The notes beneath the pieces were generated by a model, which did not search any database, had not been told where the DNA came from, and saw only the letters and a program-made list of their open reading frames with translations. From NCBI RefSeq assembly GCF_009811555.1, contig NZ_BLIN01000003.1:682001-746000 (forward strand): DNA of 64,000 nt, in the 5' to 3' direction. Source of the DNA: Streptomyces caniferus (lineage in GTDB: Bacteria > Actinomycetota > Actinomycetes > Streptomycetales > Streptomycetaceae). Positions 24,364-34,287 of the stretch are shown here, piece after piece. Position 1 is the stretch's first letter; every line of letters starts with the position of its first letter. Both the position numbers and the translations under genes were made by a program.

Positions 24364-25623
24364 TCAGCGGATGAAGTCGACCTCTGGGTAGTGGCGCGAG
24401 GGGCCGTCGAGCAGGCTGCTGTGCTGGTGGCGCAGATGCTTGTCGAAGAAGGCGGCGACGTAGGTGCGTTGGACCTCGATGGAGCGGTTGGGGTCGATCG
24501 TGCCGAGTGCCTGCTGCATTACTTCCGGGGTCATCCCGAATGCGCCCGGCGCCTGGGGGAAAAGGACCTGGTTGTCGACGAAGGAGTTGTGCCCGGAGCC
24601 GCGCAGCTTCAGGTCGAGCCGCTCTCCGTGCAGGTTTTCCCAGAGCCGCGCCCAGCTCGGGTCGGTGTTGCGGTTGTGGTGCTCGGAACTGAACAGCATG
24701 TAAGGGCGGTCGAGCCGCTGGTGTTCCGACCGGCCGAAGAGCTGACCGTCCAGGTTCACGCCGGCGTCGATCCTGTGGTCCGCGTGCATGGCGGCGGCCA
24801 CTGATCCGCCGCCGAGGGAAGCGCCGAACATCCCGACGTGTTTCGTGCTCACGGCCTGGGTCAGTCCGTGGGGGAGCGGCTTGTGTTCCACGTCCGGGTT
24901 GTGGCCACGGGCGATCTCGGCCAGCTGGTTGATGACGAAGTGGCTGTCCGCCGCCCGGACGTCGATCAAGTCGCGCGATTTGGTGCCTGGCGGCAGCATG
25001 CTCACCTCATGTCGCCCGCCAGGGAACACCACATCGCCGGTGTCGTGGGTGTGGTCGATGGTGACGACCAAGTAGCCGCGGCTGGCCAGGTCCTGAACCA
25101 GTGCCGTGCCCGTCGCACGGTTCCCACGCCCTCCGGGCGAGTACAGCAGCACCGGCAGCTTGCCGTCCTTGCGGGCGACCGGGGCGCCGGTGTGCCCGGC
25201 CGTGGTGGGCAGGGTCACCCCGCCCGGCAGCACCTGCTGGCTGTTGGGGAGGAGTGCGGCGGGGTACTGGCTCGTGTGTGTCGCCGGGTACCACAGCGAG
25301 ACCATCAGCTCGCGTTGCTGTCCGGGCACCCACGGATCCATGCGGGACGAGTCGCGCAGGTGGAGGTCGACCGTCCCGACGCGATGGCGACCGGTCGGAG
25401 CAGGGAGAGTCAGCTGGCCCGGGGCTTGGGGCGGTTCCACGGCCGCTTCCGTGTCCGCGGACGCCGCTGTGTCCAAGGCCGCCGCCGCGGCCATGGGCGC
25501 ATGGGCGGTCTTCTCCGCGGCGGTGGCCGGCGCGATCCCCGCGCCCAGGGCGAGGGTCAGTAGTCCTGTGGTGCCGGCGACCCGGGTGCGCAACCGGCTG
25601 TGGCGCCTTCGTGCGTGCTTCAT
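24364..25623 (-). CDS. Secreted PAF-acetylhydrolase/lipase-like alpha/beta hydrolase
   Basis: A 419-residue protein with a classical export signal: basic start (MKHARRRHSRLRTR), hydrophobic core (TGLLTLALGAG) and AxA cleavage (TATAA-type, near residue 36). The mature part is an alpha/beta hydrolase like bacterial platelet-activating-factor acetylhydrolases: VSLWYPA, LLYSPGGRGNR (oxyanion loop), nucleophile GASLGGG (Ser near 268), an acid in DAGVNLDGQLFG, and His in GSGHNSFVD. It probably hydrolyses ester lipids outside the cell. The gene stands alone, transcribed leftward toward the IS debris, with a large empty region upstream. Confidence 0.85.
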   Translation of the reverse strand: MKHARRRHSRLRTRVAGTTGLLTLALGAGIAPATAAEKTAHAPMAAAAALDTAASADTEAAVEPPQAPGQLTLPAPTGRHRVGTVDLHLRDSSRMDPWVPGQQRELMVSLWYPATHTSQYPAALLPNSQQVLPGGVTLPTTAGHTGAPVARKDGKLPVLLYSPGGRGNRATGTALVQDLASRGYLVVTIDHTHDTGDVVFPGGRHEVSMLPPGTKSRDLIDVRAADSHFVINQLAEIARGHNPDVEHKPLPHGLTQAVSTKHVGMFGASLGGGSVAAAMHADHRIDAGVNLDGQLFGRSEHQRLDRPYMLFSSEHHNRNTDPSWARLWENLHGERLDLKLRGSGHNSFVDNQVLFPQAPGAFGMTPEVMQQALGTIDPNRSIEVQRTYVAAFFDKHLRHQHSSLLDGPSRHYPEVDFIR

Positions 25624-26612
25624 GGGCAGCCCCCCTCCATGGTGGTGATCGCCACGTGATCAGCGATCGGCTGGCGGTCATCGTATATGCAGTTTTGCCA
25701 TGGCCCAGCCAACCCACTTGATAGTGCCGGGAGTTATCCACGGCGGTGGGTGAGGTGAGCGCTCATGACGCGTCCGGAATTGCGCGGTGTCGGCTTCGTA
25801 CACCGTCCGTCGCCGGGCCCCTGTGACCTGCCTTTTGCGCTGGACCCCAATGCGCTGGGCACTGTCTGTCGGCGCTGGTGGTGCATGCCACCGAGTTGAG
25901 CAACGTGGAGTGTCCGTGCGGGATGCGCGAAGGGGAAATCCCCTGGTGCGGCCGGTGGCAGTTGTCAGCGCCGGGCCGCTCGGCATCCCCGGGCAACCAG
26001 TTGCAGCAGCAAGGCCCAAGCCGGGGGAGGCCGGACGTGCACGACCGTTTCGTTGCCTCAGTGCGTTGACTGAAGGAGCGTCAGTCCCGGCCAGCACGCC
26101 TCTGTGAAAGGTGGCTGGTTCACGCCATCGCATGATGGTGGCCATCGGATCCAGGTTTGCTTCGACTTTGCTCACCGTTTTCACTGAGTGCGTTTATTAC
26201 GCGGCAGTTCGTAACTGCCGACCGGGACGACCGCCCCCTGTGGAATTGCGCATTTCCCCGGGAAGGGGCAGTTTCGGTGGCCGCCTTCGGCGCAATCGCG
26301 ACTGTGCGTGAGGAATCGAATGCAGACGGGGAACGAAGGGGCAAACGACCCTGTCGGCTGTTGCGTGGGAAATTCCGCACGCCGGGACGATGTCGAGACC
26401 GCGTAAGCGGCCGCTTTTCAGGGCGAGTTGAGCCAAGTGCCGTATGGGACGGCATGGAGGGCACAGAACGAACACCCTTGTGATTATCCTGTGTTCCCAG
26501 TATTCATACTGGTTGAGTTGCCGCACGGCCATTCCCCACACGCCGAGAGGACGCTGTCCTGCACGCCGTTGCCCGCGCACCCCGTCCGCACCGCACCCGA
26601 CGCCGCGCCGAC
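25624..26612. other. Nearly 1 kb without a supported gene
   Basis: This lies between the divergent lipase and surface-polymer operon. Short frames on both strands have no recognisable family, ribosome site or codon bias. It includes relatively AT-rich patches near 26,150-26,300 and 26,480-26,510 that could hold the promoter of the rightward operon. I see no repeat or RNA gene. Confidence 0.4.
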
Positions 26613-28937
26613 ATGCCCATGCTCGGAGGCGTCCGCCCACCGATCGCCGCACTGCTCTGCGGCCTGCTGGCAGTTTCCGCGTTGACCGCTCTCGGTCTCG
26701 GTACCGTTCACGAACAGGAGGTGCCCCAGGCCCTGAGCGACGCGGAACGCCAGATCGCCCAGGATGCCGCCGACTCGGTCGGGACCTCCATCAACGCAAG
26801 TGCCAGGGCCGTGCGCCGCTCTGCGGCGTCGGCCACACCCCCCGGCAGCAGCAAACCGGCGACAGTTCTGCGGTCCCTTCTCCCGACCGGGCACCCTGCG
26901 GCGGGCGGTGTGCTGCTCGACCCGCGCACCGGCAAACCGCTGGCGGCCAGTGGGGAGAAGGTGCCGCTGACCGGGGTGGATGCGAAGGATCTGGCGCGGC
27001 CCGATACCGGCAACATCGCGCCCCGGGTGGTCGCTTCCGGCACTGGCGCACCGCGGCTGTTGCTCTTCGCCCGGGTGAGCGTCCCCGTTGCGGACCGCAA
27101 GCAGGACGAGAACCAGGATCAGGCGGGGGACCTGAGAGGGGATCAGGACGCGGAGGAACGCGGACTCCTGTTTGTCGTCTCCGAAAAGGTCGCTGCTCCA
27201 GCGGTGTACGGAGCGGGGCGCACCGGGCAACTGGTGGACCGGAACGGCAAGGTGTGTGCTTCCGCCCCCACCACCGGCGCGGCCCTGGCGGCCGCTACCG
27301 GCCACCGCGCGCTGCCTGCCGCTGCGGCGAACGCCGCGAACACCAGCGTTCACACCGGCGACGTCTCGGGCAGCGTGCTCGGTGACGGTCGCCACGGGCT
27401 GCGCAGGGTCACGGGGTGGGCCTCGGTCGTCTCGGAGGACGGCAAGGACGACGCCTCCGGCCTGGGACTGACCGTCCTGACGGCCCGGGAGGTGCCTCCG
27501 GCGAAGGCGGGAGCCGACCACATGTGGTTCGCCCTGGTGGCCGCGGGTGCGCTGGTGGTGATCGCCGTGCTGGTCACCCTGGTGCTGTGGGGCACGATGC
27601 AGCGTCCGCTGCTGCGGCTGCATCTGTCCGCCGCACGGCTGGCCAGGGGTGTCGGCGAAGTGCCGGAGGAGCGTGCGGAGTTGGCGCGGCCGGTGCCGGT
27701 TCTCGGGTTCGGCGAGCCCGGCAGGGCCGGCCGGGCGCTGGAGTCGATCCGCCGCCAACTGCTCGGCGAGACGGGGCCGGAGCCGGAGCAGGAGGTGCGG
27801 CGCCGTCCCGGTGTCCGGGCGCTGGTGCTCGTCTGCGCTCTCGTGATCGCCGCGTGGGGGGTGCCGCTGCTGTTCCTGCTCAACCGGGTACCGGCGGCCA
27901 AGGCCGTACCGGCAGCCGCCGTCGCCGATCAGCAGGCACGCACCGAGGCCGCCGCCGACCGGGTGCAGCGGTCCCTCGGCGGGAGCCGCACCGACCTCGC
28001 GGCGGCGGCGTCGGCCCTCTCCGGTGCGTCACGCGACCGGGCGGCGGAGGTGCTGCGGCGCGAACGCGCCGACCACCCCACGTTCCGGTCGCTGTATGTG
28101 CTGGACCGCACCGGTGCCCTCGTGCAGCAGGTGGGCGAGCAGCCGGTGCGCACCCAAGTCCCGCCAACCGGCGGGGGAATCACCCAGGTCAACACGTCGG
28201 GCAAGATCCCGGCGATCGCCGCCTACGCCCGGATCCCGGCGCCCGGGAAGGCCAAGGGCGCCAAGAAGGCCGAGGACACCGCCCCGGCTGTCGTCGTCGC
28301 GGAGATCGGCGTGGACGCGCTGGACGACCTGGTTTCCCGGCCCGGGCTCGGCAGCGTGTGGCTGACCGACGAGCGCCACAGAGTGCTTGCGGCGAGCGTC
28401 GGCTTTGAAGCCTTCCAGTCCCTTCCCAGCCGGCGCCTCACCCGTCTGGTGGCGAAGACCGACGCGGCCCCCGGCGGCGCGGGCAAGTCGGCATCGGCCG
28501 TACTGCACGCGGGGACCTCCCCGGGCGAGGGTCTGTCGGTCGCGGCCGCCGCGCCACTGGCACAGAAGGGGCCTGCCGCCGGACTCGGCTGGCGGGTGGT
28601 CTCCGCCGAGCCGGCCGCGGCGCTCAAACTGGCGGCATATCAGGTCCAGGCACGCACCATGCTGGCCGGGCTGCTCGCCCTGACCGCGGGCGGCGCCTGC
28701 CTGGGCTGGCTCCACATCGTGGTGGTCAGACCGCTGCGCACGCTCACCGGATGCGCGGAACGGCTCGCCGCCGGTGACCGCCGCACCGTGCTGTTCCCGG
28801 TCCACCACGACGAGTGCGGTTCGGTCACCCGCAGTCTGGAACTGCTCCGGCAGGCGCTGGTGGAGCGGGACCGTGGCGCGGGAGCCGGTCTGGCCGCTGT
28901 CCCTGTCCCCTCGTTCCAGTGCGGCAGCGCACCGTAG
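26613..28937 (+). CDS. Membrane protein with two sensor-HAMP units, no kinase
   Basis: A 774-residue protein. A first membrane segment (PIAALLCGLLAVSALTALG) is followed by an external region of about 270 residues and a second segment (MWFALVAAGALVVIAVLV, near 303). A HAMP-like linker and then a repeat of the same plan follow: segment near 400 (VLVCALVIAAWGVPLLFLL), external region with a Cache-like FRSLYVLDRTGALV strand, segment near 682, and HAMP (VRPLRTLTGCAERLAAGDRR). No kinase, cyclase or receptor output domain follows, so it is a sensor shell or scaffold. It sits 16 bp before pgsB, suggesting control or assembly of polymer synthesis. The start is uncertain (ATG 26,613 or 26,619; no strong ribosome site). 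Confidence 0.75.
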   Translation: MPMLGGVRPPIAALLCGLLAVSALTALGLGTVHEQEVPQALSDAERQIAQDAADSVGTSINASARAVRRSAASATPPGSSKPATVLRSLLPTGHPAAGGVLLDPRTGKPLAASGEKVPLTGVDAKDLARPDTGNIAPRVVASGTGAPRLLLFARVSVPVADRKQDENQDQAGDLRGDQDAEERGLLFVVSEKVAAPAVYGAGRTGQLVDRNGKVCASAPTTGAALAAATGHRALPAAAANAANTSVHTGDVSGSVLGDGRHGLRRVTGWASVVSEDGKDDASGLGLTVLTAREVPPAKAGADHMWFALVAAGALVVIAVLVTLVLWGTMQRPLLRLHLSAARLARGVGEVPEERAELARPVPVLGFGEPGRAGRALESIRRQLLGETGPEPEQEVRRRPGVRALVLVCALVIAAWGVPLLFLLNRVPAAKAVPAAAVADQQARTEAAADRVQRSLGGSRTDLAAAASALSGASRDRAAEVLRRERADHPTFRSLYVLDRTGALVQQVGEQPVRTQVPPTGGGITQVNTSGKIPAIAAYARIPAPGKAKGAKKAEDTAPAVVVAEIGVDALDDLVSRPGLGSVWLTDERHRVLAASVGFEAFQSLPSRRLTRLVAKTDAAPGGAGKSASAVLHAGTSPGEGLSVAAAAPLAQKGPAAGLGWRVVSAEPAAALKLAAYQVQARTMLAGLLALTAGGACLGWLHIVVVRPLRTLTGCAERLAAGDRRTVLFPVHHDECGSVTRSLELLRQALVERDRGAGAGLAAVPVPSFQCGSAP

Positions 28938-28953
28938 TGAAGGATCGACCGAC

Positions 28954-30288
28954 GTGCTTTTCCTCTATGTTGTCCTGCTGCTGAGCTGTGCCGTGCTGCT
29001 GGTCGCCGGCGTGCTGGAGCAGCGGCGCCACTACGCCGCGCTGGCGCAGATCCCCACCCGGGTGCTGGTCAACGGCATTCGCGGCAAGAGCTCGATCACC
29101 CGGCTGTGCGCGGGAGCGCTGCGCGGCGGCGGTCTGGTCACCGTGGCCAAGACCACCGGCACCGCTGCCCGGTTCATCCACCCGGACGCCACCGAGGAGC
29201 CGGTGTACCGGAAGTTCGGCATCGCGAACGTCGTCGAGCAGATCGGCATCGTCCGGCGCGCGGCGGCGTACCGGCCGCACGCCCTGGTGATCGAGTGCAT
29301 GGCGGTGATGCCCGCGCTGCAGGAGGTCAACCAGGAGAAGCTGATCCGCTCCACCATCGGCGTGCTGTGCAACGTGCGCGAGGACCACCTCGCCGAAATG
29401 GGGCCGACGCTGGACGATGTCGCCCGCTCGCTGTCCCGGTCGATGCCGTTCGACGGGGTCTGCGTCACCGCCGAGCAGGAGCGGCTGCACATCCTCGAAG
29501 AGGAGGCGGACAAGCGGCGGTGCCGGCTGATCGCCGTCGATCCGGAGTCGGTCACCGACGAGGAGCTGCGCGAGTTCAGTTGGTTCACGTTCAAGGAGAA
29601 CGTCGCCATCGCGCTGGCCGTGGCCGAACTGCTCGGTGTGGACCGGGCCACCGCCCTGCGCGGTATGCGGGAGGCGCCGCCGGACCCCGGCGTGCTCTCC
29701 GTCGAGCGCTACCGCACACCGGACGGCAAGCGGCTGCGCTTCGCCAATGTCTTCGCCGCGAACGACCCCGAGTCGACGTTGATGAACGTCCGTCAGCTGG
29801 AGGAACTCGGGGCGATCCGCCGCCCGCTGAACCTCGTCATCAACTGCCGCCCGGACCGGGTGGAACGCAATGGCCAGATGGGAGCGATCGTCCCCGACCT
29901 GGCCCCGGAGACGGTGTTCCTCATCGGGCATCCGACCAAGAGCGCCCTCGACGGCATCCCGCCGGGCTCACCGGGCCGGGTGGTGGACCTGGGCGGCGAC
30001 CGGCGCGACGCGCAGGAGCTGACCCACGCCCTCCTCGCCGAACTGGCCCCGGATTCCTCGCTGGTGGCCGTCGGCAATATCCACGGCCAGGGCGAACTCC
30101 TCCTGGACCACCTCGGCAGGCTGGCCTCGGACCACGACGACGAGCCGCTTCCGGTCGCGCACCCGCCCGAGACGGAGCCGTACAGCTGGGTGGGGTCGCT
30201 GACCGGCCCGACGTCCGGCGCACCTGTCCCGAGCCCCTCCCCCGCCCATGCCGATTCCCGGTACGAAACCGCAAGGAAGCCGCTGTGA
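28954..30288 (+). CDS. pgsB: Poly-gamma-glutamate synthase subunit PgsB/CapB
   Basis: A 444-residue Mur-ligase-type amide ligase. An N-terminal membrane anchor (LFLYVVLLLSCAVLLVAG) precedes the ATP-binding loop VNGIRGKSSITR (near 40). VIECMAVMPALQEVN, CNVREDHLAEMGPT and FVFA-type NVFAANDPEST are family hallmarks. It adds glutamate to the growing gamma-linked chain using ATP at the membrane. I chose GTG 28,954 because GAAGG lies 8-14 bases upstream, just after the stop of the previous gene. It overlaps pgsC by GTGA. The usual PgsA/CapA transport partner is not in this operon. Confidence 0.92.
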   Translation: MLFLYVVLLLSCAVLLVAGVLEQRRHYAALAQIPTRVLVNGIRGKSSITRLCAGALRGGGLVTVAKTTGTAARFIHPDATEEPVYRKFGIANVVEQIGIVRRAAAYRPHALVIECMAVMPALQEVNQEKLIRSTIGVLCNVREDHLAEMGPTLDDVARSLSRSMPFDGVCVTAEQERLHILEEEADKRRCRLIAVDPESVTDEELREFSWFTFKENVAIALAVAELLGVDRATALRGMREAPPDPGVLSVERYRTPDGKRLRFANVFAANDPESTLMNVRQLEELGAIRRPLNLVINCRPDRVERNGQMGAIVPDLAPETVFLIGHPTKSALDGIPPGSPGRVVDLGGDRRDAQELTHALLAELAPDSSLVAVGNIHGQGELLLDHLGRLASDHDDEPLPVAHPPETEPYSWVGSLTGPTSGAPVPSPSPAHADSRYETARKPL

Positions 30289-30767
30289 TCCCCGTCATCG
30301 TCACTCCGCAGACCGCCGCACTGGGGATCGCCCTCGGACTGCTCTTCTCGCTGATCTGCTATCTGACCACCAACCTCTCCCCCGGCGGCATGATCACCCC
30401 CGGCTGGCTGGCACTGACCCTGGTCACCGATGTGGTCCGGGCCGCGATGATGATCGGCGTCACGGCCCTCACCCTCGCCGCGACCAAGCTCCTCCAGCGT
30501 CATGTGATCCTTTACGGAAAGCGGCTGTTCGCCGCCGTGGTGCTGTCCGCCGTACTGCTCCAGACCACGGTGATGCTCGCCCTCCAGCACGAGTTCCCGC
30601 TCCTGTACACCGCGCAGACCCTGGGCTTCATCGTGCCCGGCCTGATCGCCTATCAGCTGGTCCGCCAGCCATTGGCGGCCACCGTGGTCTCCACCACGGC
30701 GGTGACCCTCGGCACGTACGTGGTGCTGGTCGCCGGGCTGCTGCTGGGGGCCCTGCCCGTCGGCTGA
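30285..30767 (+). CDS. pgsC: Poly-gamma-glutamate synthase subunit PgsC/CapC
   Basis: A 160-residue, almost wholly hydrophobic protein with 4-5 membrane segments. The motifs NLSPGGMITPGWLAL and YGKRLFA are typical of CapC, the membrane partner of CapB. The start is GTG 30,285, overlapping the pgsB stop by 4 bp, with AAGGA 8-12 bases upstream. Together CapB and CapC form the minimal polymerase; the polymer could be poly-gamma-glutamate or a related amide-linked chain. Confidence 0.9.
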   Translation: MIPVIVTPQTAALGIALGLLFSLICYLTTNLSPGGMITPGWLALTLVTDVVRAAMMIGVTALTLAATKLLQRHVILYGKRLFAAVVLSAVLLQTTVMLALQHEFPLLYTAQTLGFIVPGLIAYQLVRQPLAATVVSTTAVTLGTYVVLVAGLLLGALPVG

Positions 30768-30813
30768 ACGCCGCACGCATCCGCCGTACCCGTCCGCACG
30801 TCGAGGAGGTCAC

Positions 30814-31854
30814 ATGGGCACCCACCCCACCCCGTCCGGCAGGCCCAGTCGCCGCCAGGTCCTGGTCTGTGCCGCCGGTCTGGCCTCCGCCGGAGCGGTC
30901 ACCGGATACGCCTGGCACCACTTCCGCAGCGGCGCACCGGACAGTGACGTCCCGGTACCGGCCGGCGGCTACCGCTTCGAGCGCCGCGCCGCGCCCGCCC
31001 GTACGGTGGTGCGCGCCGCCGACGACCGCGTGCTGGCCACCTTCACCGACGGCGCCCGCACCGCGCTGCTGACCGGACCGACCCGTACCTGGAGCGAGCC
31101 GCGCACCACCAGTGCGGTGGTGCGCAGCGACGCCTGGATACGGCTGATGGGCAGCGCATGGAGCCAGGGCAAGGAGGACACCCGATGGTTCCGGGAGTGG
31201 TTCCCCAAAGCCCTGGCCGACCGCAGTCCGGACGCCTTCGCCGTGGCCTTCCAATACGGCGACGGGGCGCACGATCTGCACACCGCCTCGGGCCTGCGCT
31301 ACGCCGGCAAGGCGCACTTCGGCCCGCTCGTTCCCGGGCAGTCTCCGACGTCGTTCCACTACCGCGACGAGCAGTCCGACTTCTACGACTACCTCGGCAC
31401 TCCCTGGACCTTCCCGGACGGCACCCGCAAGCACCCGGAGAAGGAGCGCTACGGGGACGTGGACTGCTCCGGCTTCATGCGCCTGGTCTGGGGCTACCGG
31501 ATGGGCTACCCCATGCACGCCACCAACGGCCCGGGGATCGGCCTGCCCCGCCGGGCCTACGCCATCGCCACCCGGGCCCCCGGCGTACTGCTGATCCCGA
31601 ACACCGGCCGGCCGCCTGCCGACTTCAGTCAGCTGCTCCCCGGCGACCTCGTCTTCTTCGCCATCGACATCGGCAGACCGCACGGCATCGACCACTGCGG
31701 CATCTACCTGGGGCCGGACACCGAAGGGCGCCCGCGCTTCTACTCCAGCCGCTCGCGGGCCAACGGGCCCACCATGGGCGACTGGGCCGGCCGCGCGACG
31801 CTCGACGGCTCCGGCTTCTACGCCCAGGGATTCCGCATGGCCCGCCGCCTGTGA
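30814..31854 (+). CDS. Tat-exported NlpC/P60-type hydrolase
   Basis: A 346-residue protein. The N-terminus has an RR export motif (PSRRQVLVCAAG) with a hydrophobic core, so Tat export is likely. The C-terminal half carries an NlpC/P60 cysteine-peptidase site: Cys in DVDCSGFMRLVWGY (near 228), LLPGDLVFFAID, and His in GIDHCGIYLG. Such enzymes cut gamma-glutamyl bonds in peptidoglycan. Next to PgsBC it may trim, release or attach poly-gamma-glutamate. A GAGGAGG site precedes the ATG at 30,814. The first 190 residues are a domain I do not recognise. Confidence 0.85.
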   Translation: MGTHPTPSGRPSRRQVLVCAAGLASAGAVTGYAWHHFRSGAPDSDVPVPAGGYRFERRAAPARTVVRAADDRVLATFTDGARTALLTGPTRTWSEPRTTSAVVRSDAWIRLMGSAWSQGKEDTRWFREWFPKALADRSPDAFAVAFQYGDGAHDLHTASGLRYAGKAHFGPLVPGQSPTSFHYRDEQSDFYDYLGTPWTFPDGTRKHPEKERYGDVDCSGFMRLVWGYRMGYPMHATNGPGIGLPRRAYAIATRAPGVLLIPNTGRPPADFSQLLPGDLVFFAIDIGRPHGIDHCGIYLGPDTEGRPRFYSSRSRANGPTMGDWAGRATLDGSGFYAQGFRMARRL

Positions 31855-31895
31855 AGCCGACGTCCCCAGCCCGCCGCCCCAGGAGAGACCCCGCC

Positions 31896-33815
31896 ATGGC
31901 CACCGTCCCCGTCACCCGGGACCCCACCGACCGCCACGACCGCATCCGCGACATCAGCCGCGCCGTCCGCCCCAAGCTCCGGCAACCCACCCCCCTCAGC
32001 CGGGAGTCATACGCCCTGCTGCTGATCCTGGCAGCCGCCGCGGTGCTCTACACCTGGGCCCTCGGGCGTGCCGCGGTGCATCCGTACTACAGCGCGGCCG
32101 TGCGGTCGATGGCGGCGGACTGGCACGCCTTCGTCTTCGGCGGGCTCGACCCGAGCGGCTCGATCAGCCTGGACAAAATCCCCGGAGCGCTGTGGCCGCA
32201 GGCCCTTTCCGTCCGGATCCTCGGGCCGTACAACTGGGCGGCGGTACTGCCGCAGGTACTGGAGGGCCTCCTCGCCGTCTGGGCGCTGCACCGGATCGTG
32301 CGTGCCTGGGCCGGGCCGTTGGCGGGGCTGCTGGCCGCGCTGGCGCTCGCCCTCACCCCGGTCACCGTCGCGCTCAACCGGCACAACATCCCCGACACCC
32401 TGCTCGTCCTGCTGCTGGTCCTGGCGGCGGGGTCGTTGCAGAAGGCCGTCCGTACCGGGAGACTGCTGCCGCTGCTCGTCTGCGGGGCATGGGTGGGACT
32501 GGCCTTCCAGGCCAAGATGCTCCAGGCCTGGCTCGTCCTGCCGGTCTTCGCCGCGGTGTACCAGTTCGCAGCGCCCGGCCCCTGGTGGGACCGGGCCCGG
32601 CGGCTGCTGCTCGCCGGGTTCACCGCACTCGTCGTCTCCTGCTCCTGGCTGCTGCTGGTATGGGCCTCCCCCGCCGCGAACCGTCCCTACCTCGACGGAA
32701 CCAGCAACAACAACCCCTTCACCCTGGTCTTCGGCTACAACGGGCTGAGCCGCTTCGGCCACGACCCGCACGCGCTGGGCGCCGTCGCCGGGACCGCCGC
32801 CAGCCGTACCAGCGGGAACACGGGGTGGAGCATGGTGGTCAACCATGACGTGGGCCCGCAGATCGCCTGGCTTCTGCCGCTCGCCGTACTGGCCTTGGCG
32901 CTGGGCGTGTGGTGGCGCGCCGGACGACCGCGCACCGACGGGCCGCGGGCCGGGTTCCTGCTCTGGGGCGGCTGGCTGGTGATGCACCTCGTGGTCTTCA
33001 GCAACTCCAACGGCAACCACGGCTACTACACGGCCGTACTGGCCCCGGCCCTCGCCGCGCTGACCGGTGGCGGAATCGCGCTCTTCCGGTCCGAGTACCG
33101 CGCCGGCGGCCGACGCCGGGCGGCGCTGCCCGTCGCTGTCGGGCTCACGGCACTGTGGGCTGCGGTCGTCGACGGCCCGCACAGCGAATTCGTGCCCTGG
33201 CTGCTGCCGGTGGTGCTGATGCTCGGCCTGTGCGGGACCGTCGGACTGTGGACCAGCGGGCCCCGCACCACACGAGCGGCCATGCGCAGCGCCCTGGCGG
33301 CGTCGCTGGCGGCCGTACTCCTCGCCCCGGCCGTCTGGGCCGCCTCCTGCCTGAACCCGCGCTACCCCGGCTCACCGATCGAACCCCTGGCCGGACCGGT
33401 CGGCCCCGGCTTCCACGGTACGCACCATCACCGGGCCAAGGTCCTCCGGAACCCCTTGAACACACCGTCCGCGCGGGACACCGCACTGCTGCACTACCTC
33501 TCCGCGCACCGTTCCGGGGAGAAGTACCTGCTCGCCACCCAAGCCGCCTACGGCGCCGAGCCCCTGCTGCGCGCCACCCCCCAACCCCTCCTGGTCATGG
33601 GCGGCTTTACCGGCCTGACCCCCTATCCGACCGCACCACGACTCAGGGACCTGGTCTCCGCCCACCAACTGCGCTACGCCCTCCTCACCACGCGCCGACC
33701 GTCCACTCCGGCGTCGGTCTGGGTGAAGAAAAGCTGCACCCCCGTCTCCCCAAGCGCCTACGGTCAGATCTCGGACGGAAGCTTCACCCTCTACGACTGC
33801 GCTGGAGGCAAATGA
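31896..33815 (+). CDS. GT39-like membrane glycosyltransferase (ArnT/PMT superfamily)
   Basis: A 639-residue integral membrane protein. The loop after the first segment has the family pattern MAADWHAFVFGGLDPSG, then ISLDKIPGALWPQAL, where many relatives have LDKPP; ALNRHNIPDTLL follows. About 10-11 hydrophobic segments and a C-terminal extracytoplasmic part complete the architecture of lipid-linked sugar transferases. The ATG at 31,896 follows AGGAGAG. Being last in the operon, it may glycosylate the polymer, its anchor or the wall. The donor cannot be inferred. Confidence 0.85.
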   Translation: MATVPVTRDPTDRHDRIRDISRAVRPKLRQPTPLSRESYALLLILAAAAVLYTWALGRAAVHPYYSAAVRSMAADWHAFVFGGLDPSGSISLDKIPGALWPQALSVRILGPYNWAAVLPQVLEGLLAVWALHRIVRAWAGPLAGLLAALALALTPVTVALNRHNIPDTLLVLLLVLAAGSLQKAVRTGRLLPLLVCGAWVGLAFQAKMLQAWLVLPVFAAVYQFAAPGPWWDRARRLLLAGFTALVVSCSWLLLVWASPAANRPYLDGTSNNNPFTLVFGYNGLSRFGHDPHALGAVAGTAASRTSGNTGWSMVVNHDVGPQIAWLLPLAVLALALGVWWRAGRPRTDGPRAGFLLWGGWLVMHLVVFSNSNGNHGYYTAVLAPALAALTGGGIALFRSEYRAGGRRRAALPVAVGLTALWAAVVDGPHSEFVPWLLPVVLMLGLCGTVGLWTSGPRTTRAAMRSALAASLAAVLLAPAVWAASCLNPRYPGSPIEPLAGPVGPGFHGTHHHRAKVLRNPLNTPSARDTALLHYLSAHRSGEKYLLATQAAYGAEPLLRATPQPLLVMGGFTGLTPYPTAPRLRDLVSAHQLRYALLTTRRPSTPASVWVKKSCTPVSPSAYGQISDGSFTLYDCAGGK

Positions 33816-34287
33816 CCTCCTCCCACGGCGAGTTCCGCGGCCCACACACTCACGATCCGCGACGGCTCCCGTACGCAGGCGGCTGCATCGTCACTCCGCA
33901 TCCGGGACAGACGACGGCATCGCACACTCGCTGATGGGGCGTCACCTACGTCGGCCAGTGCGAGGTCACGTGGCCCGCCCAATGGACGATCTGCAGGCGG
34001 CGGCCCGGATCGCCCTGCGCTCCATGGGGCCTCGAGCAGCGCCACCCATCTCTGGCCGGCCCCTGCTGGCCTACGCCGACAGTGCGCTCGCGGAAGAGCT
34101 CGGCTCGATCACCCCGGGGGATTCCGGGCGGGCGACCTGTGCGGGCGCGGCTGCCATACGAGACTGCGCCCTCGCCGTGCCGCGCGGTCTCGGCCACGGC
34201 AGGCTCTGGATCGCTACCTCAAGGATCAATCGAGCCCAGCCGCCCCACCCCCCGCACCGTATTGAGCCGCCGCTCCAGGAGCACACC
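33816..34287. other. Intergenic stretch before the glpK pseudogene
   Basis: 472 bp without a supported gene. Short frames on both strands show no family resemblance. The last 30 bases contain AGGAG before the GTG of the glycerol kinase remnant, so the original promoter and leader of that gene were probably here. Confidence 0.4.

Noticed and set aside
31158..31895. Extended 5' end of the glycosyltransferase frame
   Set aside because: It overlaps the NlpC/P60 gene almost entirely; the ATG at 31,896 has the ribosome site and the family N-terminus.
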